The position numbers and the translations under genes were made by a program. From Pseudomonas petrae (lineage in GTDB: Bacteria > Pseudomonadota > Gammaproteobacteria > Pseudomonadales > Pseudomonadaceae), in the NCBI RefSeq assembly GCF_021728295.1, contig NZ_JAKJXE010000005.1, positions 310,001 to 374,000 of the forward strand: DNA of 64,000 nt, in the 5' to 3' direction. Positions 1 through 9,849 of this stretch are shown piece by piece (the stretch's first letter is position 1; each line of letters begins with the position of its first letter). The notes beneath the pieces were generated by a model. That model did no database searches and was not told where the DNA came from. It saw only the letters and a program-made list of their open reading frames with translations.

Positions 1-92
1 AAATCCATCGAGAAACGAACTACAAAGGAGTGGCAAAGATAAGCGCTCCCGCCACTGACTGTGCGGTACATATGTATTGCGTATGAATAGCG

Positions 93-129
93 CAAAAAAA
101 AACGGCGTTCCCGACCAAGGAACACCGTT
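93..129 (-). terminator. Intrinsic terminator after eda (minus strand)
   Basis: An inverted repeat (arms 101-111 and 119-129, one mismatch, 7-base loop) lies next to a run of A at 94-102. Read on the minus strand this is a stem followed by a U-run, placed downstream of the eda-pgl-zwf genes. The remaining bases of 1-260 show nothing else I can name. Confidence 0.7.
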
Positions 130-260
130 AAAAAGCCATGCAACAACGACTTCTGCAGCAACGCCCCGAAGGGCGCTATAAACGGATCATGCTCAGCAGT
201 TAACCAGCCCCCACTTGAACGGAGGCTGTCGACGCTTGCGCCTGACCGGCGAATCCAGAC

Positions 261-935
261 TCAGTCGAACAACGCGATGGCTTCGGCAGTGGCGTCGGTA
301 ATCCGCTGCCAGTCGCCATTTTTCACCCACGCGTTATCGATCATCCAGGTGCCGCCGACGCACATCACGTTGGGCAGCGCCATGTAGCTTTTCAGGTTGG
401 CCGCACTGACGCCGCCGGTTGGGCAGAAGCGCACTTCCGGAAATGGACCGCCCAGCGCCTTGATCGCACCAACGCCGCCACTGATTTCCGCCGGGAACAG
501 CTTGAAGCGACGATAACCCAGCGCATAACCGATCATGATTTCCGAAGCGCTGCTGATGCCTGGCAGCAGCGGCAATTCGCTCAGCGCGGCGGCTTCGAGT
601 AGATCCTGGGTGCTGCCGGGGGTGACGATGAATTGTGAACCCGCCTCCTCGGCCGCCTTGAGCATGTGGCGGTCGAGAATGGTGCCGGCGCCAACGCTCA
701 GCTCTGGACGCGCATCACGCAGCATGCGAATGGCTTTGAGGCCGAACTCCGAGCGCAGGGTGATTTCCAGCGCATTCAAGCCGCCAGCGGCCAGGGCATC
801 GGCCAGCGGCAGGACATCCTGTTCGCGGGCAATGGTAATGACCGGCAGAATCTTCGCTTTCGCGCAGAGTGCGTCGATCTGGGCAATCTTGCTCGCCATG
901 CTATTCAACGGCTGTTTCACTTGGGTATTTTCCAT
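261..935 (-). CDS. eda: KDPG/KHG aldolase (Entner-Doudoroff)
   Basis: 2-Dehydro-3-deoxy-6-phosphogluconate aldolase, which cleaves KDPG to pyruvate and glyceraldehyde-3-phosphate in the cytoplasm. The protein has the class I aldolase layout: the LEITLR strand with the catalytic Glu near residue 57, the GAGT turn, and the Schiff-base Lys in RRFKLFPAE near residue 145, followed by the phosphate-binding CPTGGV segment. I chose the ATG at 935 because GGATC lies at suitable distance upstream; an in-frame ATG at 962 would overlap pgl and has no good ribosome site. It is the last gene of the zwf-pgl-eda operon, 17 bases after the pgl stop, and is followed by a terminator. Family assignment is secure. 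Confidence 0.96.
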   Translation of the reverse strand: MENTQVKQPLNSMASKIAQIDALCAKAKILPVITIAREQDVLPLADALAAGGLNALEITLRSEFGLKAIRMLRDARPELSVGAGTILDRHMLKAAEEAGSQFIVTPGSTQDLLEAAALSELPLLPGISSASEIMIGYALGYRRFKLFPAEISGGVGAIKALGGPFPEVRFCPTGGVSAANLKSYMALPNVMCVGGTWMIDNAWVKNGDWQRITDATAEAIALFD

Positions 936-952
936 GGCGGCTGATCCTTTGC

Positions 953-1672
953 TTATGGGCACCAGTAGATCTCTAGAGACGGGTTGAGGAACGCGCGCAC
1001 CGGCATTTCGGCGAGGTCATCGCCTGACAGTGCAGCGCGCAATGTGTCGAGTTTGGCCTGACCGGAAACGGACAGGATGGTGGTCGCTGCCGACGCCAGC
1101 AGCGGACGCGTCAGGGTCAGGCGCTGATGCGGGACGGTCGGTGCAAGCATGGGCAGGCAACGACGGTCGCTGTTGAGGTCCAGCGCTTCCTTCAGATGGG
1201 GGCTGTTGGGGAACAGCGACGCGGTATGCCCGTCATCGCCCATGCCCAGAATCAGCACGTCAATCTTCGGCAGCTCCTTGAGCGCCTCGTCCGTTGCAGC
1301 TGCGGCTTCATCCACTGTCGTGGTCGGACGGTACAGGCTGAAGAACCCCGCCTCGGCCGCCGGCCCCTGAATCAGGAAACGCTTGAGCAGGCCTTCGTTG
1401 CTGTCAGCGTGCTCGGTCGGCACCCAGCGCTCGTCGGCCAGGCTCACGCAGACTTTCGACCACTCGAGCGGCTTCTCGGCCAGCGCCTTGAAAAACGCCA
1501 CGGGGCTTTTGCCCCCGGACACCACCAACGTCGCCGTGCCGTGCGGATTACTGGAAATCGCAGCCGTCAGACGCTCGGCCACGTGATCGGCCAGCGAGTT
1601 CGCCAGCACTTCGGGATTATCGAATTCGTGGGCCTTCAGACCCGCCGGAAATTCAAGTTCACATATCGCCAT
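953..1672 (-). CDS. pgl: 6-phosphogluconolactonase
   Basis: Hydrolyses 6-phosphogluconolactone made by Zwf to 6-phosphogluconate. The 239-residue protein has the glucosamine-6-phosphate isomerase/6PGL fold signatures: VVSGGKSP near residue 53, the SLADERWVP segment near residue 77, and [14 protein letters not shown] near residue 142, which carries the catalytic residues. The ATG at 1672 is preceded by GGAGGT at a proper distance, and the coding region overlaps the zwf stop by 14 bases, so the two are translationally coupled. A longer in-frame start at 1690 exists but has poorer support. Middle gene of zwf-pgl-eda. Confidence 0.95.
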   Translation of the reverse strand: MAICELEFPAGLKAHEFDNPEVLANSLADHVAERLTAAISSNPHGTATLVVSGGKSPVAFFKALAEKPLEWSKVCVSLADERWVPTEHADSNEGLLKRFLIQGPAAEAGFFSLYRPTTTVDEAAAATDEALKELPKIDVLILGMGDDGHTASLFPNSPHLKEALDLNSDRRCLPMLAPTVPHQRLTLTRPLLASAATTILSVSGQAKLDTLRAALSGDDLAEMPVRAFLNPSLEIYWCP

Positions 1673-3128
1673 ACCAGGACCTCCCGTCACGCGTAATCAA
1701 AGCAATGGAGCTCATCGGCCCCCAGGAACCGGCCGGGTAAGGCTTGGGCGCGTCGCCCGCCTTTTTCCAGCCAGCGATCAACTGGTCACACCATTGCCAG
1801 GCGTATTCGATTTCGTCTTTGCGCACAAACAGGTTCTGGTTTCCACGCATGACCTCCAGCAACAACCGCTCGTAGGCGTCCGGAACACGGGCGCTTCGGT
1901 AGGCGTCGGAGAAGCTCAGTTGCAACGGATTGCTGCGCAGCTGCATGCCTTTGTCCAGGCCCTGATCCTTGGTCATCACCTGCAGCGAGATGCCTTCATC
2001 GGGCTGCAGGCGGATGATCAGGCGGTTGCTGATCTGCAAGCGCTGCTCGGGGGCGAAGATGTAATGCGGCGGCTCTTTGAAGTGGATCACGATCTGCGAC
2101 AGCTTCTGCGGCATGCGCTTGCCGGTACGCAGGTAGAACGGCACGCCCGACCAACGCCAGTTACGGATGTCGGCACGAATGGCGACGAACGTTTCGGTGT
2201 CGCTCTGGGTGTTGGAGTTTTCTTCCTCCAGATAACCCGGCACCGGCTTGCCGTCGCTGTAACCGGCGATGTATTGCCCGCGCACCACCTGGGTGGCCAG
2301 ACGCTCCGGCGTGAACGGCGCCAGTGCCTTGAGCACTTTCACCTTTTCGTCACGGATGCTGTCGGCGGACAGGTCGCTGGGCGGGTCCATCGCGATCAGG
2401 CACAGCAGCTGCAACAGGTGGTTCTGAATCATGTCGCGCAGTTGACCGGCCTGGTCGAAATAGCCCCAGCGCCCTTCGATGCCGACCTTCTCCGCCACGG
2501 TGATTTCCACATGGGAGATGTGATTCTGGTTCCACTGGGTCTCGAACAGGCTGTTGGCAAACCGCAGGGCAATGAGGTTCTGCACCGTGTCCTTGCCCAG
2601 GTAGTGGTCGATCCGGTAGATGCGGGTTTCAGGGAGAAACTTGGCAACGGCATCGTTAACGCGACGGGACGACGCGAGGTCGTGGCCGATGGGTTTTTCC
2701 AGCACGGCGCGGGTGCGGTCGGTAAGGCCGACCAGCGCGAGGTTTTCGCAGATGGCGCCGTAGACCGACGCCGGGGTGGCGAAGTAGGCAATCATGGTCG
2801 GCGCGTCGCCCACGGCTTCGGCGAGCGCGACGTAATCCTCGCCCTTGAGGAAGTCCACGTGCAGGTAACTCAGGCGGGCCTGAAAACGCTCCACATGCTC
2901 GGTCTCAAGCTGCGCCTCGGGGACGAAGCGGCGCAGGCTTTTGTCGATGTAGGCCAAGTGCTCCTCAGGAGTCCCAGGCTCACGGGCCAACGCAATAATT
3001 CGGGTCTCGGCATGCAGCAGTCCAGCTCGATCAAGCTGGTACAACGCAGGAAACAGTTTGCGTACCGCCAGGTCACCCAAGGCGCCAAACAACGCAAAAG
3101 TGCACGGTTCAACCGTAATCGAGAGCAT
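1659..3128 (-). CDS. zwf: Glucose-6-phosphate 1-dehydrogenase
   Basis: Oxidises glucose-6-phosphate to 6-phosphogluconolactone with NAD(P)+ and feeds the Entner-Doudoroff pathway. The 489-residue length is normal. The nucleotide-binding [11 protein letters not shown] motif is at residues 13-23, EKPIGHD at 144-150, and the active-site signature RIDHYLGK at 172-179. First gene of a minus-strand operon with pgl and eda, transcribed divergently from hexR; a HexR-type operator lies in the shared spacer. In Pseudomonas zwf is repressed by HexR until KDPG accumulates. Confidence 0.97.
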   Translation of the reverse strand: MLSITVEPCTFALFGALGDLAVRKLFPALYQLDRAGLLHAETRIIALAREPGTPEEHLAYIDKSLRRFVPEAQLETEHVERFQARLSYLHVDFLKGEDYVALAEAVGDAPTMIAYFATPASVYGAICENLALVGLTDRTRAVLEKPIGHDLASSRRVNDAVAKFLPETRIYRIDHYLGKDTVQNLIALRFANSLFETQWNQNHISHVEITVAEKVGIEGRWGYFDQAGQLRDMIQNHLLQLLCLIAMDPPSDLSADSIRDEKVKVLKALAPFTPERLATQVVRGQYIAGYSDGKPVPGYLEEENSNTQSDTETFVAIRADIRNWRWSGVPFYLRTGKRMPQKLSQIVIHFKEPPHYIFAPEQRLQISNRLIIRLQPDEGISLQVMTKDQGLDKGMQLRSNPLQLSFSDAYRSARVPDAYERLLLEVMRGNQNLFVRKDEIEYAWQWCDQLIAGWKKAGDAPKPYPAGSWGPMSSIALITRDGRSWYGDM

Positions 3129-3193
3129 AATGTTGGTTCTTTTATCAAGTTAAGCTACAAATACCTTTTTTAAAGGCGTTACTCAAGGCCGAA

Positions 3194-3212
3194 TGTAGTA
3201 ATAACCACAACA
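3194..3212. promoter_or_regulatory. Candidate HexR operator between zwf and hexR
   Basis: TGTAGT, seven bases, then ACAACA: the core reads TAGT-N7-ACAA, one mismatch from the published Pseudomonas HexR operator TTGT-N7/8-ACAA. It sits in the zwf/hexR divergent spacer, where HexR is known to bind in P. putida. Position and partial symmetry are seen; binding is inferred. Confidence 0.6.
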
Positions 3213-3359
3213 TTCCCACCGGAACCACATTAGGGTGGTGATCACCACTGGCCCTCAGTACGATAGGCCACCTTTGCGACAGGCTAAAGGCCCAAATTCC
3301 CACTCTTCAAATAAAGGCCTGTTCACCCGCCTGTCGACGTTTCATCAGAAGGACAAACA

Positions 3360-4229
3360 ATGGACCGCGTACGCAATCTTCTAGAGCAGATCCAGAATCG
3401 TCTGGAAGAGCTGAACAAGGCTGAGCGCAAGGTCGCCGAGGCGATTCTGAGTAATCCGCAGCAGGCCACCCGGTTCAGCATCGCTGCACTGGCGCAGGCC
3501 GCGAAGGTCAGTGAGCCGACGGTCAACCGCTTCTGCCGCTCATTCGATGTCAGCGGCTATCCGGAGCTGAAGCTGCAGCTGGCCCAGAGCCTGGCCAGCG
3601 GCGCCGCCTACGTCAGCCGCGCCGTGGAAGCCGATGACAACCCGGAAGCCTACACGCGCAAGATTTTCGGCAGCGCCATCGCCTCCCTCGACAGCGTGTG
3701 CCAGGTGCTTGATCCCAACCTGATCAGCAAAGCGGTCGACTTGTTGATTCAGGCGCGGCAGATCCACTTCTTCGGCCTCGGGGCTTCGGCGCCGGTGGCA
3801 CTGGACGCGCAGCACAAATTCTTCCGTTTCAATCTCGCTGTCACGGCCCATGCAGACGTGCTGGTGCAGCGCATGCTGGCCTCGGTAGCTCACACCGGGG
3901 AGCTGTTCGTGATCATTTCCTACACCGGGCGCACCCGCGAGCTCGTGGAAGTGGCGCGCATCGCCCGTGAAAATGGCGCGTCGGTGCTCGGCCTGACGGC
4001 CGCCGACTCGCCGTTGGCAAAAGCCAGTACGCTTAGCCTGAACATCCCGCTGCCGGAAGACACCGACATTTATATGCCCATGACCTCGCGGATCGTCCAA
4101 CTGACGGTGCTGGATGTGCTGGCGACCGGCATGACCCTGCGTCGGGGCGTCGACTTCCAGCCACACCTGCGCAAGATCAAGGAAAGCCTGAACGCCAGCC
4201 GTTACCCGGCGGACGATGAGTTGAATTGA
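3360..4229 (+). CDS. hexR: HexR, KDPG-responsive repressor of glucose catabolism
   Basis: RpiR-family transcription regulator. An N-terminal helix-turn-helix domain (about residues 1-77, recognition region near 40-62, [10 protein letters not shown]) is followed by a SIS sugar-phosphate domain (about 127-260) with the FFGLGASAP loop and the SYTGRTRE segment. In Pseudomonas HexR represses zwf-pgl-eda, edd-glk and gap, and is released by KDPG. It is encoded divergently from zwf, with AAGGAC a few bases before the ATG. At 289 residues it is full length. No missing parts seen. Confidence 0.95.
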   Translation: MDRVRNLLEQIQNRLEELNKAERKVAEAILSNPQQATRFSIAALAQAAKVSEPTVNRFCRSFDVSGYPELKLQLAQSLASGAAYVSRAVEADDNPEAYTRKIFGSAIASLDSVCQVLDPNLISKAVDLLIQARQIHFFGLGASAPVALDAQHKFFRFNLAVTAHADVLVQRMLASVAHTGELFVIISYTGRTRELVEVARIARENGASVLGLTAADSPLAKASTLSLNIPLPEDTDIYMPMTSRIVQLTVLDVLATGMTLRRGVDFQPHLRKIKESLNASRYPADDELN

Positions 4230-4243
4230 GGAAACGCCTCATT

Positions 4244-4334
4244 TGTAGGAGCGCGCTTGCCCGCGATGAGGCAGTCCGGACCGATACATCTCTGTCGCTG
4301 GAACTGTTTTTCGCGGGCAAGCGCGCGCCTACAG
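4244..4334. repeat. REP doublet (GTAGGAGCGCGCTTGCCCGC family)
   Basis: Two inverted copies of the Pseudomonas REP sequence face each other around a roughly 40-base spacer, forming a REPIN between hexR and the convergent mutarotase gene. Related doublets recur at seven places in the window. Confidence 0.9.
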
Positions 4335-4375
4335 GGGTTGCGGCAGTCGATTGACTGCATTCGTCGCCACGTCGC

Positions 4376-5251
4376 TCAATGCACCAAAGTCGCCTGCAGG
4401 CTCAAACTGGCGTGCTGCCCGGGCGCCAGGCGGAGGCAATCCTCAACACCTGACGCCGCCTCGACCCGCAAAAAACCCATGGCTTCATCGCCACCCACAC
4501 CGAGCAAGGGTCGGCTGCCCGGGTGCCAGACCACGGTGCTGTCGCTGTCGCCGGTGTCGATGCTCAAACGCCGCTGCCAGGCGTCGTCCTGCAACTCAAG
4601 CATGCCGGCGTGCTCGAACACCCGCTGACAACTGCCATGTACGCGCAGCTCGCCCCTCTGCTCGCAGGCGCTGCGGCTGAGTTCGTCGTAACCGTGCGCA
4701 CCGTCGAGCCCCTGCAACGCGACGTCCGCCACATCGCTGATGCGCCAGTAGGCGTGCAAGCCATGGCCGAAGTGACAAGGCTCGCTGTCGTCGTGACGCG
4801 TTTCCAGGCGCAGGTCCATCGAATGCCCCAGCTCAGCGTAGAGATCGGCCTGCCAGTCCCACAGCTTGAGTTGCCAGCGCAATGTCACGCCCGCCTCGTG
4901 CTCGTGGCTTTCGACCAGCTTCCAGTCCAGCAGTCGGCCCCAGCCATTGGCCGGCCAACCGCTCTCGCCCGGATGCCGTCCCACCCAGGGCCAACTGACC
5001 GGCACGCCGCCGCGGATCGCGCCGACCAGGGGCCAATGCGCGGCACACCACAGCCAGGGTCTCTGCCCGGCAGGTTCGAAATGCAACAGCTGAGCGCCCT
5101 GCCGACTGAACACGGCCTGGCACTGCGCATGATTGATCACCAGCACATCACGCTGTTGGTAGCGTTCCCACTGAAAGGTCGGTTGCGGTCTCACCGAGGT
5201 GAAGAAACGCTGAAGAGGATGCTCGGTTGAGCCGGGGTCCCTGAAGGGCAT
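4376..5251 (-). CDS. D-hexose-6-phosphate mutarotase (YeaD-type aldose 1-epimerase)
   Basis: A 291-residue galactose-mutarotase-fold protein of the YeaD group, expected to interconvert alpha and beta glucose-6-phosphate and so speed flux into Zwf, which uses the beta form. Visible signatures are the GGVPVSWPWVGRHP segment near residue 80, the GLHAYWRISDVADV segment near residue 164 with the conserved His, and a late VVWHPG motif. It lies at the end of the gts-oprB gene series, downstream of oprB and its terminator, and convergent to hexR. Substrate is inferred from family and neighbours. Confidence 0.85.
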   Translation of the reverse strand: MPFRDPGSTEHPLQRFFTSVRPQPTFQWERYQQRDVLVINHAQCQAVFSRQGAQLLHFEPAGQRPWLWCAAHWPLVGAIRGGVPVSWPWVGRHPGESGWPANGWGRLLDWKLVESHEHEAGVTLRWQLKLWDWQADLYAELGHSMDLRLETRHDDSEPCHFGHGLHAYWRISDVADVALQGLDGAHGYDELSRSACEQRGELRVHGSCQRVFEHAGMLELQDDAWQRRLSIDTGDSDSTVVWHPGSRPLLGVGGDEAMGFLRVEAASGVEDCLRLAPGQHASLSLQATLVH

Positions 5252-5337
5252 CGTTGTAGCACTCCAGATAGCGGTGACTCGTCACGCGAGAAAAAATGCT
5301 CCAAATGCGGAGCCGTTGCGGCGGAATAAACAGCGCG

Positions 5338-5365
5338 AAAAAAAACGGGCAGCCAGGCTGCCCGT
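5338..5365 (-). terminator. Intrinsic terminator of oprB
   Basis: ACGGGCAGCC, one A, GGCTGCCCGT (5345-5365) forms a perfect GC-rich hairpin; on the minus strand it is followed by eight U (5338-5345). It lies about 55 bases beyond the oprB stop. Confidence 0.9.
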
Positions 5366-5420
5366 AAAGCACACACGACCCTTGATCGTTTGTGAAGCGC
5401 GGAGGAGCGTCCGCTTTAAC

Positions 5421-6776
5421 TTAGAACTTGGACTGAATCTTGATACCGGCAACCAGTGCGTTCTGAACGTCGTCCACACCGCCCGGGCTCTTCACGTACT
5501 GCAGGTTTGGACGCACGGTCAGCCAGTCGGTTACGTGCACGCCGTAGTAGATTTCCGAGTTGTATTCGGTCTTCTGGATCGGCAGGTAGCCCGGGTTGTC
5601 GTAGTCCTCGATACCGTTAACGGCGTTGACCAGACGACGGTTGTCCTGGGCATCGTCGTTCACGTGGATCCGCGCGACGCCGATACCGATGTCATCCTTC
5701 GGACGTGCATCGAACGGGCCTTTGTAGACGAAGCCGACCTGCTGGTAGTTGTCGACGAAGTTGGTGGCTTTGTCGTGCACCGTCGCGTTGGCGAAAATGC
5801 TCAGACCACGGGATGCGTCGCCGTTGTGAGCGGTCAGCTGTTGCTGAGCCACAACCCACCAGCCGTGCTTGTCTTTGTGGGACTTGAAGTTACCGCCAGC
5901 AGTCGCCTGAGGCTGACCGTTTTCGTTCTCGTAGAGATCGTCGGCGCTCGGGTTACTCACGTAGTAGCCCAGACGGTATTCGCCTGGCAGGGAGTTGACG
6001 TTTGGCGACCACACCACTTCAACCGGTACGACGGTGCCTTTGGAGCCGCTGCCACTGAGTTTGAAGCTGTTGCCGGTTTCGAGGTACGAAGGGTTCTGCT
6101 CGTAGACACCGATCTGGGCGAACAACTCAGGCGTGATGTTGTACTTCACGCGTGCAGCCCACTGGCTGACAGGCCAGTTGTACCAGGTGTTTACGTAGTT
6201 ACCGACCTGCGAGCCGCAGAACGAAAGGTTCTGGAAGTCGCAAGGGAAGCTGTTGAAGTCTTCGCCTTCACCGAAACGGCCGACCTTGATATCCAGCTTG
6301 CCGTCGAAATACTTCTGCTTGACCCACATCTGGGTCAGACGCCAGGTCTGGCCACGGCCCCAGACTTCCTGGGAGGAGCTGAGCGTGCCGGCACGCGGAT
6401 CGCCGATCCGGTCGTTGGAAATGTTCCTGCCGCTACGCTCGGTGATCGCGAGCTTGAACTCTGCGTCGTGCCAGCCGAGGATTTTTTGCAGGTCCATTTG
6501 TACGCCGAACGCGAACTGGTCGCTGTAGCGGGCAGTCGTGTCGTCGTTATAACCACCGTTGAGGTTGCTGGCGGCTTCGCCTACGTACTCGATCGGGAAG
6601 TCGTAACCCTTGTCGTACAGCTCTTGACGCAGACCACCCCAGTCACCGGTCATGTGCTCGCTGGCTTTGAAAGGCTCCATTGCAGACGCCGTTCCGGAAA
6701 TCGTCAACGCGCTCAGGACAGACAACCCACCGATCAGCTGAAACTGGTTAAGCGACTTGTTACGTACCTTTTTCAT
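5421..6776 (-). CDS. oprB: Carbohydrate-selective porin OprB
   Basis: Outer-membrane glucose-inducible porin that delivers glucose to the periplasmic binding protein GtsA. From the ATG at 6776 (GAGGATC upstream) the protein is 451 residues, with a typical signal peptide (KKVRNK, then a hydrophobic stretch ending TASA) before mature MEPFKASEHM. The rest is beta-strand rich with alternating aromatic residues and ends in the C-terminal aromatic FxF-type residue expected of outer-membrane barrels (IQSKF). An in-frame ATG at 6866 would add 30 non-signal-like residues and is rejected. It follows gtsD in the same direction. Confidence 0.95.
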   Translation of the reverse strand: MKKVRNKSLNQFQLIGGLSVLSALTISGTASAMEPFKASEHMTGDWGGLRQELYDKGYDFPIEYVGEAASNLNGGYNDDTTARYSDQFAFGVQMDLQKILGWHDAEFKLAITERSGRNISNDRIGDPRAGTLSSSQEVWGRGQTWRLTQMWVKQKYFDGKLDIKVGRFGEGEDFNSFPCDFQNLSFCGSQVGNYVNTWYNWPVSQWAARVKYNITPELFAQIGVYEQNPSYLETGNSFKLSGSGSKGTVVPVEVVWSPNVNSLPGEYRLGYYVSNPSADDLYENENGQPQATAGGNFKSHKDKHGWWVVAQQQLTAHNGDASRGLSIFANATVHDKATNFVDNYQQVGFVYKGPFDARPKDDIGIGVARIHVNDDAQDNRRLVNAVNGIEDYDNPGYLPIQKTEYNSEIYYGVHVTDWLTVRPNLQYVKSPGGVDDVQNALVAGIKIQSKF

Positions 6777-6795
6777 CCCTTGGATCCTCGTTTTA

Positions 6796-6803
6796 TTGTT
6801 ATT
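6796..6803 (-). promoter_or_regulatory. Candidate Crc/Hfq site in oprB leader
   Basis: The minus-strand leader contains AATAACAA, a perfect AAYAAYAA motif 20 bases before the oprB ATG. This is the known catabolite-activity motif bound by Hfq with Crc in Pseudomonas. Motif seen; binding inferred. Confidence 0.55.
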
Positions 6804-6913
6804 AGCTTTTGAACAGCGTTGTAACCACGTACATCGTGTGCATGACGGGTTTTGTACGGCAGACATCCACCCGTCACAGGTGCTCGTTTGTGCAGTGCTC
6901 CTGCACGTCGGGG

Positions 6914-8074
6914 TCAGTTGCGGTTGAGCCGCGTGACATTTCCCATGTTTTCTACCGACTGACTCGGTGCCAGGACGCCAAGGCGCTCGCCGGTTTTGGC
7001 GTCGAACAGCAGAACCTTCGCCGGATCGAACTGCAACGTCAAGGTCTCGCCCACAGCGGGTGCAATATCCGGCGCCAGACGGCAGCAGACCTTGCTCTCG
7101 TTGAGGGTTACGAAGACCAGCGTATCCGGACCGGTCGGCTCCGTCACCTGGACTTCGGCGCGAATGGTTGGCAGACCTGCAGCATCACCGGACGCTAGCA
7201 CGATCTGCTCGGGACGCAGGCCCAGAATCACCTCACGGTCCTCAAGACCCGCGTCGTTCATGCTCATCGGCAACTCGCAACGGGCCTGACCGCTGTCGAG
7301 CAGTGCGACGAGGCGACCGTCCTTGCGTTGCAGGCGCAGCGGGATGAAGTTCATCGGCGGCGAGCCGATGAAGCTGGCCACGAACAGGTTTGCCGGATCG
7401 TTGTAGATCTGCTTCGGCGTGCCGAACTGCTGAATGATGCCGTCCTTCATGACCGCCACCTTGTCGCCCAGGGTCATTGCTTCGATCTGGTCGTGAGTCA
7501 CGTAAACCGTGGTGGTCTTCAGGCGCTGGTGCATCAGCTTCATTTCGGTACGCATCTCGACGCGCAGTTTGGCATCGAGGTTGGAAAGCGGCTCGTCGAA
7601 CAGGTAGATCTTTGGACGACGGGCCAGCGCCCGGCCCATGGCCACACGCTGTTGCTGACCACCGGACAATTGCCCCGGCTTGCGGTTGAGCAGGTGCTCG
7701 ATCTGCAGCAGCTTGGCAACCCGAGCCACTTCGGCGTCGATGTCGGCCTGATTCATCTTGCGAATCTTCAGCCCGAACTCGATGTTCTCGCGCACGCTCA
7801 TGGTCGGGTACAGCGCGTAGGACTGGAAGACCATCGCGATGTCGCGATCCTTCGGGCTCATGCCGCTGACGTCCTGATCACCGATCATGATCGCACCGCC
7901 GGTAATGTTTTCCAGCCCGGCGATGCAGTTCATCAGGGTCGACTTACCGCAGCCCGAAGGGCCGACCAGAATCAGGAACTCGCCTTCTTTGATGGAGAGT
8001 TCGATGTTCTTCAGGGTGTCCGGCAGACCGGCCCCGTAAGTCTTGTTTACATTGCGTAGTTCAAGCGTTGCCAT
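6914..8074 (-). CDS. gtsD: Glucose/mannose ABC transporter, ATPase subunit
   Basis: A 386-residue MalK/UgpC-type ATPase that powers the Gts sugar importer at the inner membrane. Walker A GPSGCGKST is at residues 38-46, the ABC signature LSGGQ at 136-140, Walker B YLFDEP at 157-162, and a C-terminal OB-type regulatory domain follows from about residue 235. It starts two bases after the gtsC stop region, so it is coupled to the permease genes. In Pseudomonas the Gts system brings glucose from the periplasm to the cytoplasm for Glk. Substrate is inferred from the neighbouring glucose genes. Confidence 0.93.
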   Translation of the reverse strand: MATLELRNVNKTYGAGLPDTLKNIELSIKEGEFLILVGPSGCGKSTLMNCIAGLENITGGAIMIGDQDVSGMSPKDRDIAMVFQSYALYPTMSVRENIEFGLKIRKMNQADIDAEVARVAKLLQIEHLLNRKPGQLSGGQQQRVAMGRALARRPKIYLFDEPLSNLDAKLRVEMRTEMKLMHQRLKTTTVYVTHDQIEAMTLGDKVAVMKDGIIQQFGTPKQIYNDPANLFVASFIGSPPMNFIPLRLQRKDGRLVALLDSGQARCELPMSMNDAGLEDREVILGLRPEQIVLASGDAAGLPTIRAEVQVTEPTGPDTLVFVTLNESKVCCRLAPDIAPAVGETLTLQFDPAKVLLFDAKTGERLGVLAPSQSVENMGNVTRLNRN

Positions 8075-8076
8075 GA

Positions 8077-8922
8077 TTACCCCTTGACTGCGCCGGCCGT
8101 CAGCCCGCGCACGAAATACTTGCCTGCGACCACGTAGACCAGCAGGGTCGGCAGCCCGGCGATCATCGCCGCCGCCATATCAACGTTGTATTCCTTGACG
8201 CCCGTACTGGTGTTGACCAGGTTGTTCAGCGCGACCGTGATCGGCTGCGAATCACCACTGGAGAACACCACGCCGAACAGGAAGTCGTTCCAGATCTGGG
8301 TGAACTGCCAGATCAGGCAGACCATGATGATCGGCGTCGACATCGGCAGAATGATCCGGCGGAAGATGGTGAAGAAGCCGGCACCGTCAAGACGTGCCGC
8401 TTTCACCAGAGCGTCCGGGATACTCACGTAGTAGTTGCGGAAGAACAGCGTGGTGAACGCCAGACCGTAAACGACGTGGACGAACACCAGCCCCGTCGTG
8501 GTACTGGCCAGGCCCATTTTGCCGAGGGTGAAAGACGCGGGCAGCAGGACGGTCTGGAACGGCAGGAAGCAACCGAACAGCAGCAGGCCGAAGAACAACT
8601 GCGAACCGCGGAAGCGCCACATCGACAGCACGTAGCCGTTCAGCGCACCAATGGTGGTGGAGATCAGCACCGCCGGAACAGTAATCAGGAACGAGTTCCA
8701 GAAGTAACCTTTCACCGTCGCCCAGGCTTTGATCCAGCCGATGGCCGTCACTTCGGTCGGCCAACTGAGCAGGTTGCCGCTGCCGATGTCTTCCGGCGAC
8801 TTGAAGCTGGTCAACAGCATGACCACCAGCGGTACCAGGTAAATGAACACCGCAACGATCAGCACCGCATAGATGGCGACGCGGCTCAGGCTGAGGGCGG
8901 GCTTGTTGGCGAGACTAGTCAT
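8077..8922 (-). CDS. gtsC: Glucose ABC transporter permease GtsC
   Basis: A 281-residue MalG-type inner-membrane permease with about six membrane segments, the first at residues 12-38. The cytoplasmic EAA-type loop that contacts the ATPase is visible as ALVKAARLDGAGFFTIFRRI near residue 172. The start overlaps the end of gtsB by eight bases. It pairs with GtsB to form the channel of the importer. Confidence 0.92.
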   Translation of the reverse strand: MTSLANKPALSLSRVAIYAVLIVAVFIYLVPLVVMLLTSFKSPEDIGSGNLLSWPTEVTAIGWIKAWATVKGYFWNSFLITVPAVLISTTIGALNGYVLSMWRFRGSQLFFGLLLFGCFLPFQTVLLPASFTLGKMGLASTTTGLVFVHVVYGLAFTTLFFRNYYVSIPDALVKAARLDGAGFFTIFRRIILPMSTPIIMVCLIWQFTQIWNDFLFGVVFSSGDSQPITVALNNLVNTSTGVKEYNVDMAAAMIAGLPTLLVYVVAGKYFVRGLTAGAVKG

Positions 8923-9823
8923 TGCGCTTGGCCCTCAGCTCGGAATACAAATAAGGCACAAGGATGGCGAGAATGGCGCCGAGCATGAGAATCGCGCTGG
9001 CGGAACCCATGCCCATCTGGCCACGGCTGAAGGTGAACGAGTACATGAACATCGCGGGCAAGTCAGACGAGTAGCCCGGGCCACCGGCCGTCATGGCAGC
9101 GACCAGGTCGAAGCTCTTGATGGCGATGTGCGCCAGAATCATGACCGCACTGAAGAACACCGGACGCAGGCTTGGCAGCACGACCTTCCAGTAGATTTTC
9201 GGCATGCTCGCGCCATCGATCTGCGCGGCGCGGATGATCGACTGATCGACGCCGCGAAGACCCGCCAGGAACATCGCCATGATGAAGCCCGAGGCCTGCC
9301 ATACCGCAGCGATCACCAGGCAATAGACAACGCGGTCCGGATCGATCAGCCAGTCCAGGCGAAAGCCTTCCCAGCCCCAGTCACGCAGCAGTTTGTCCAG
9401 GCCCATGCCCGGATTGAGCAGCCATTTCCAGGCCGTACCGGTGACGATCATCGACAGCGCCATCGGGTACAGGTAGATGGTGCGGATGAAGCCTTCGCGG
9501 CGGATGCGCTGGTCCAGAAAGACCGCCAGCAGCACGCCAACCACCATGCTGATGCCGATGAACATGCCACCGAACACCGCGAGGTTTTTGCTTGCTACCC
9601 ACCAACGGTCGTTGTCGAACAACCGCGCGTATTGCGCCAGACCCACGAATTTGTAGGTCGGCAGGAAAGTCGAGTTGGTGAACGACAGAACGAACGTCCA
9701 CAGGATATAGCCGTAAAAGCCCACCAATACGATGAACATGCTGGGCGCCAGCACCAGTTTGGGTAGCCAGCGCTGCAGTGCATCGAACGGCGAGGCTTTG
9801 CTGAACACAGCAACAGAACTCAT
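8915..9823 (-). CDS. gtsB: Glucose ABC transporter permease GtsB
   Basis: A 302-residue MalF-type permease with about six membrane segments and the EAA-type loop SIIRAAQIDGASMPKIYW near residue 208. The ATG at 9823 (MSSVAVFSKAS) is preferred over an in-frame ATG at 9871, whose 16 extra residues run into the repeat between gtsA and gtsB. It overlaps gtsC by eight bases. Second gene of gtsABCD. Confidence 0.92.
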   Translation of the reverse strand: MSSVAVFSKASPFDALQRWLPKLVLAPSMFIVLVGFYGYILWTFVLSFTNSTFLPTYKFVGLAQYARLFDNDRWWVASKNLAVFGGMFIGISMVVGVLLAVFLDQRIRREGFIRTIYLYPMALSMIVTGTAWKWLLNPGMGLDKLLRDWGWEGFRLDWLIDPDRVVYCLVIAAVWQASGFIMAMFLAGLRGVDQSIIRAAQIDGASMPKIYWKVVLPSLRPVFFSAVMILAHIAIKSFDLVAAMTAGGPGYSSDLPAMFMYSFTFSRGQMGMGSASAILMLGAILAILVPYLYSELRAKRND

Positions 9824-9849
9824 GGTGAAATCCAATAAAAAGTGAAAGC

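Noticed and set aside
4244..4334. REP doublets as a CRISPR array
   Set aside because: Only two inverted copies per site rather than direct repeats at regular spacing, and no cas genes.
5274..6812. 512-residue open frame on the plus strand opposite oprB
   Set aside because: It mirrors oprB codons; the oprB frame has a signal peptide, ribosome site, terminator and clear family match.
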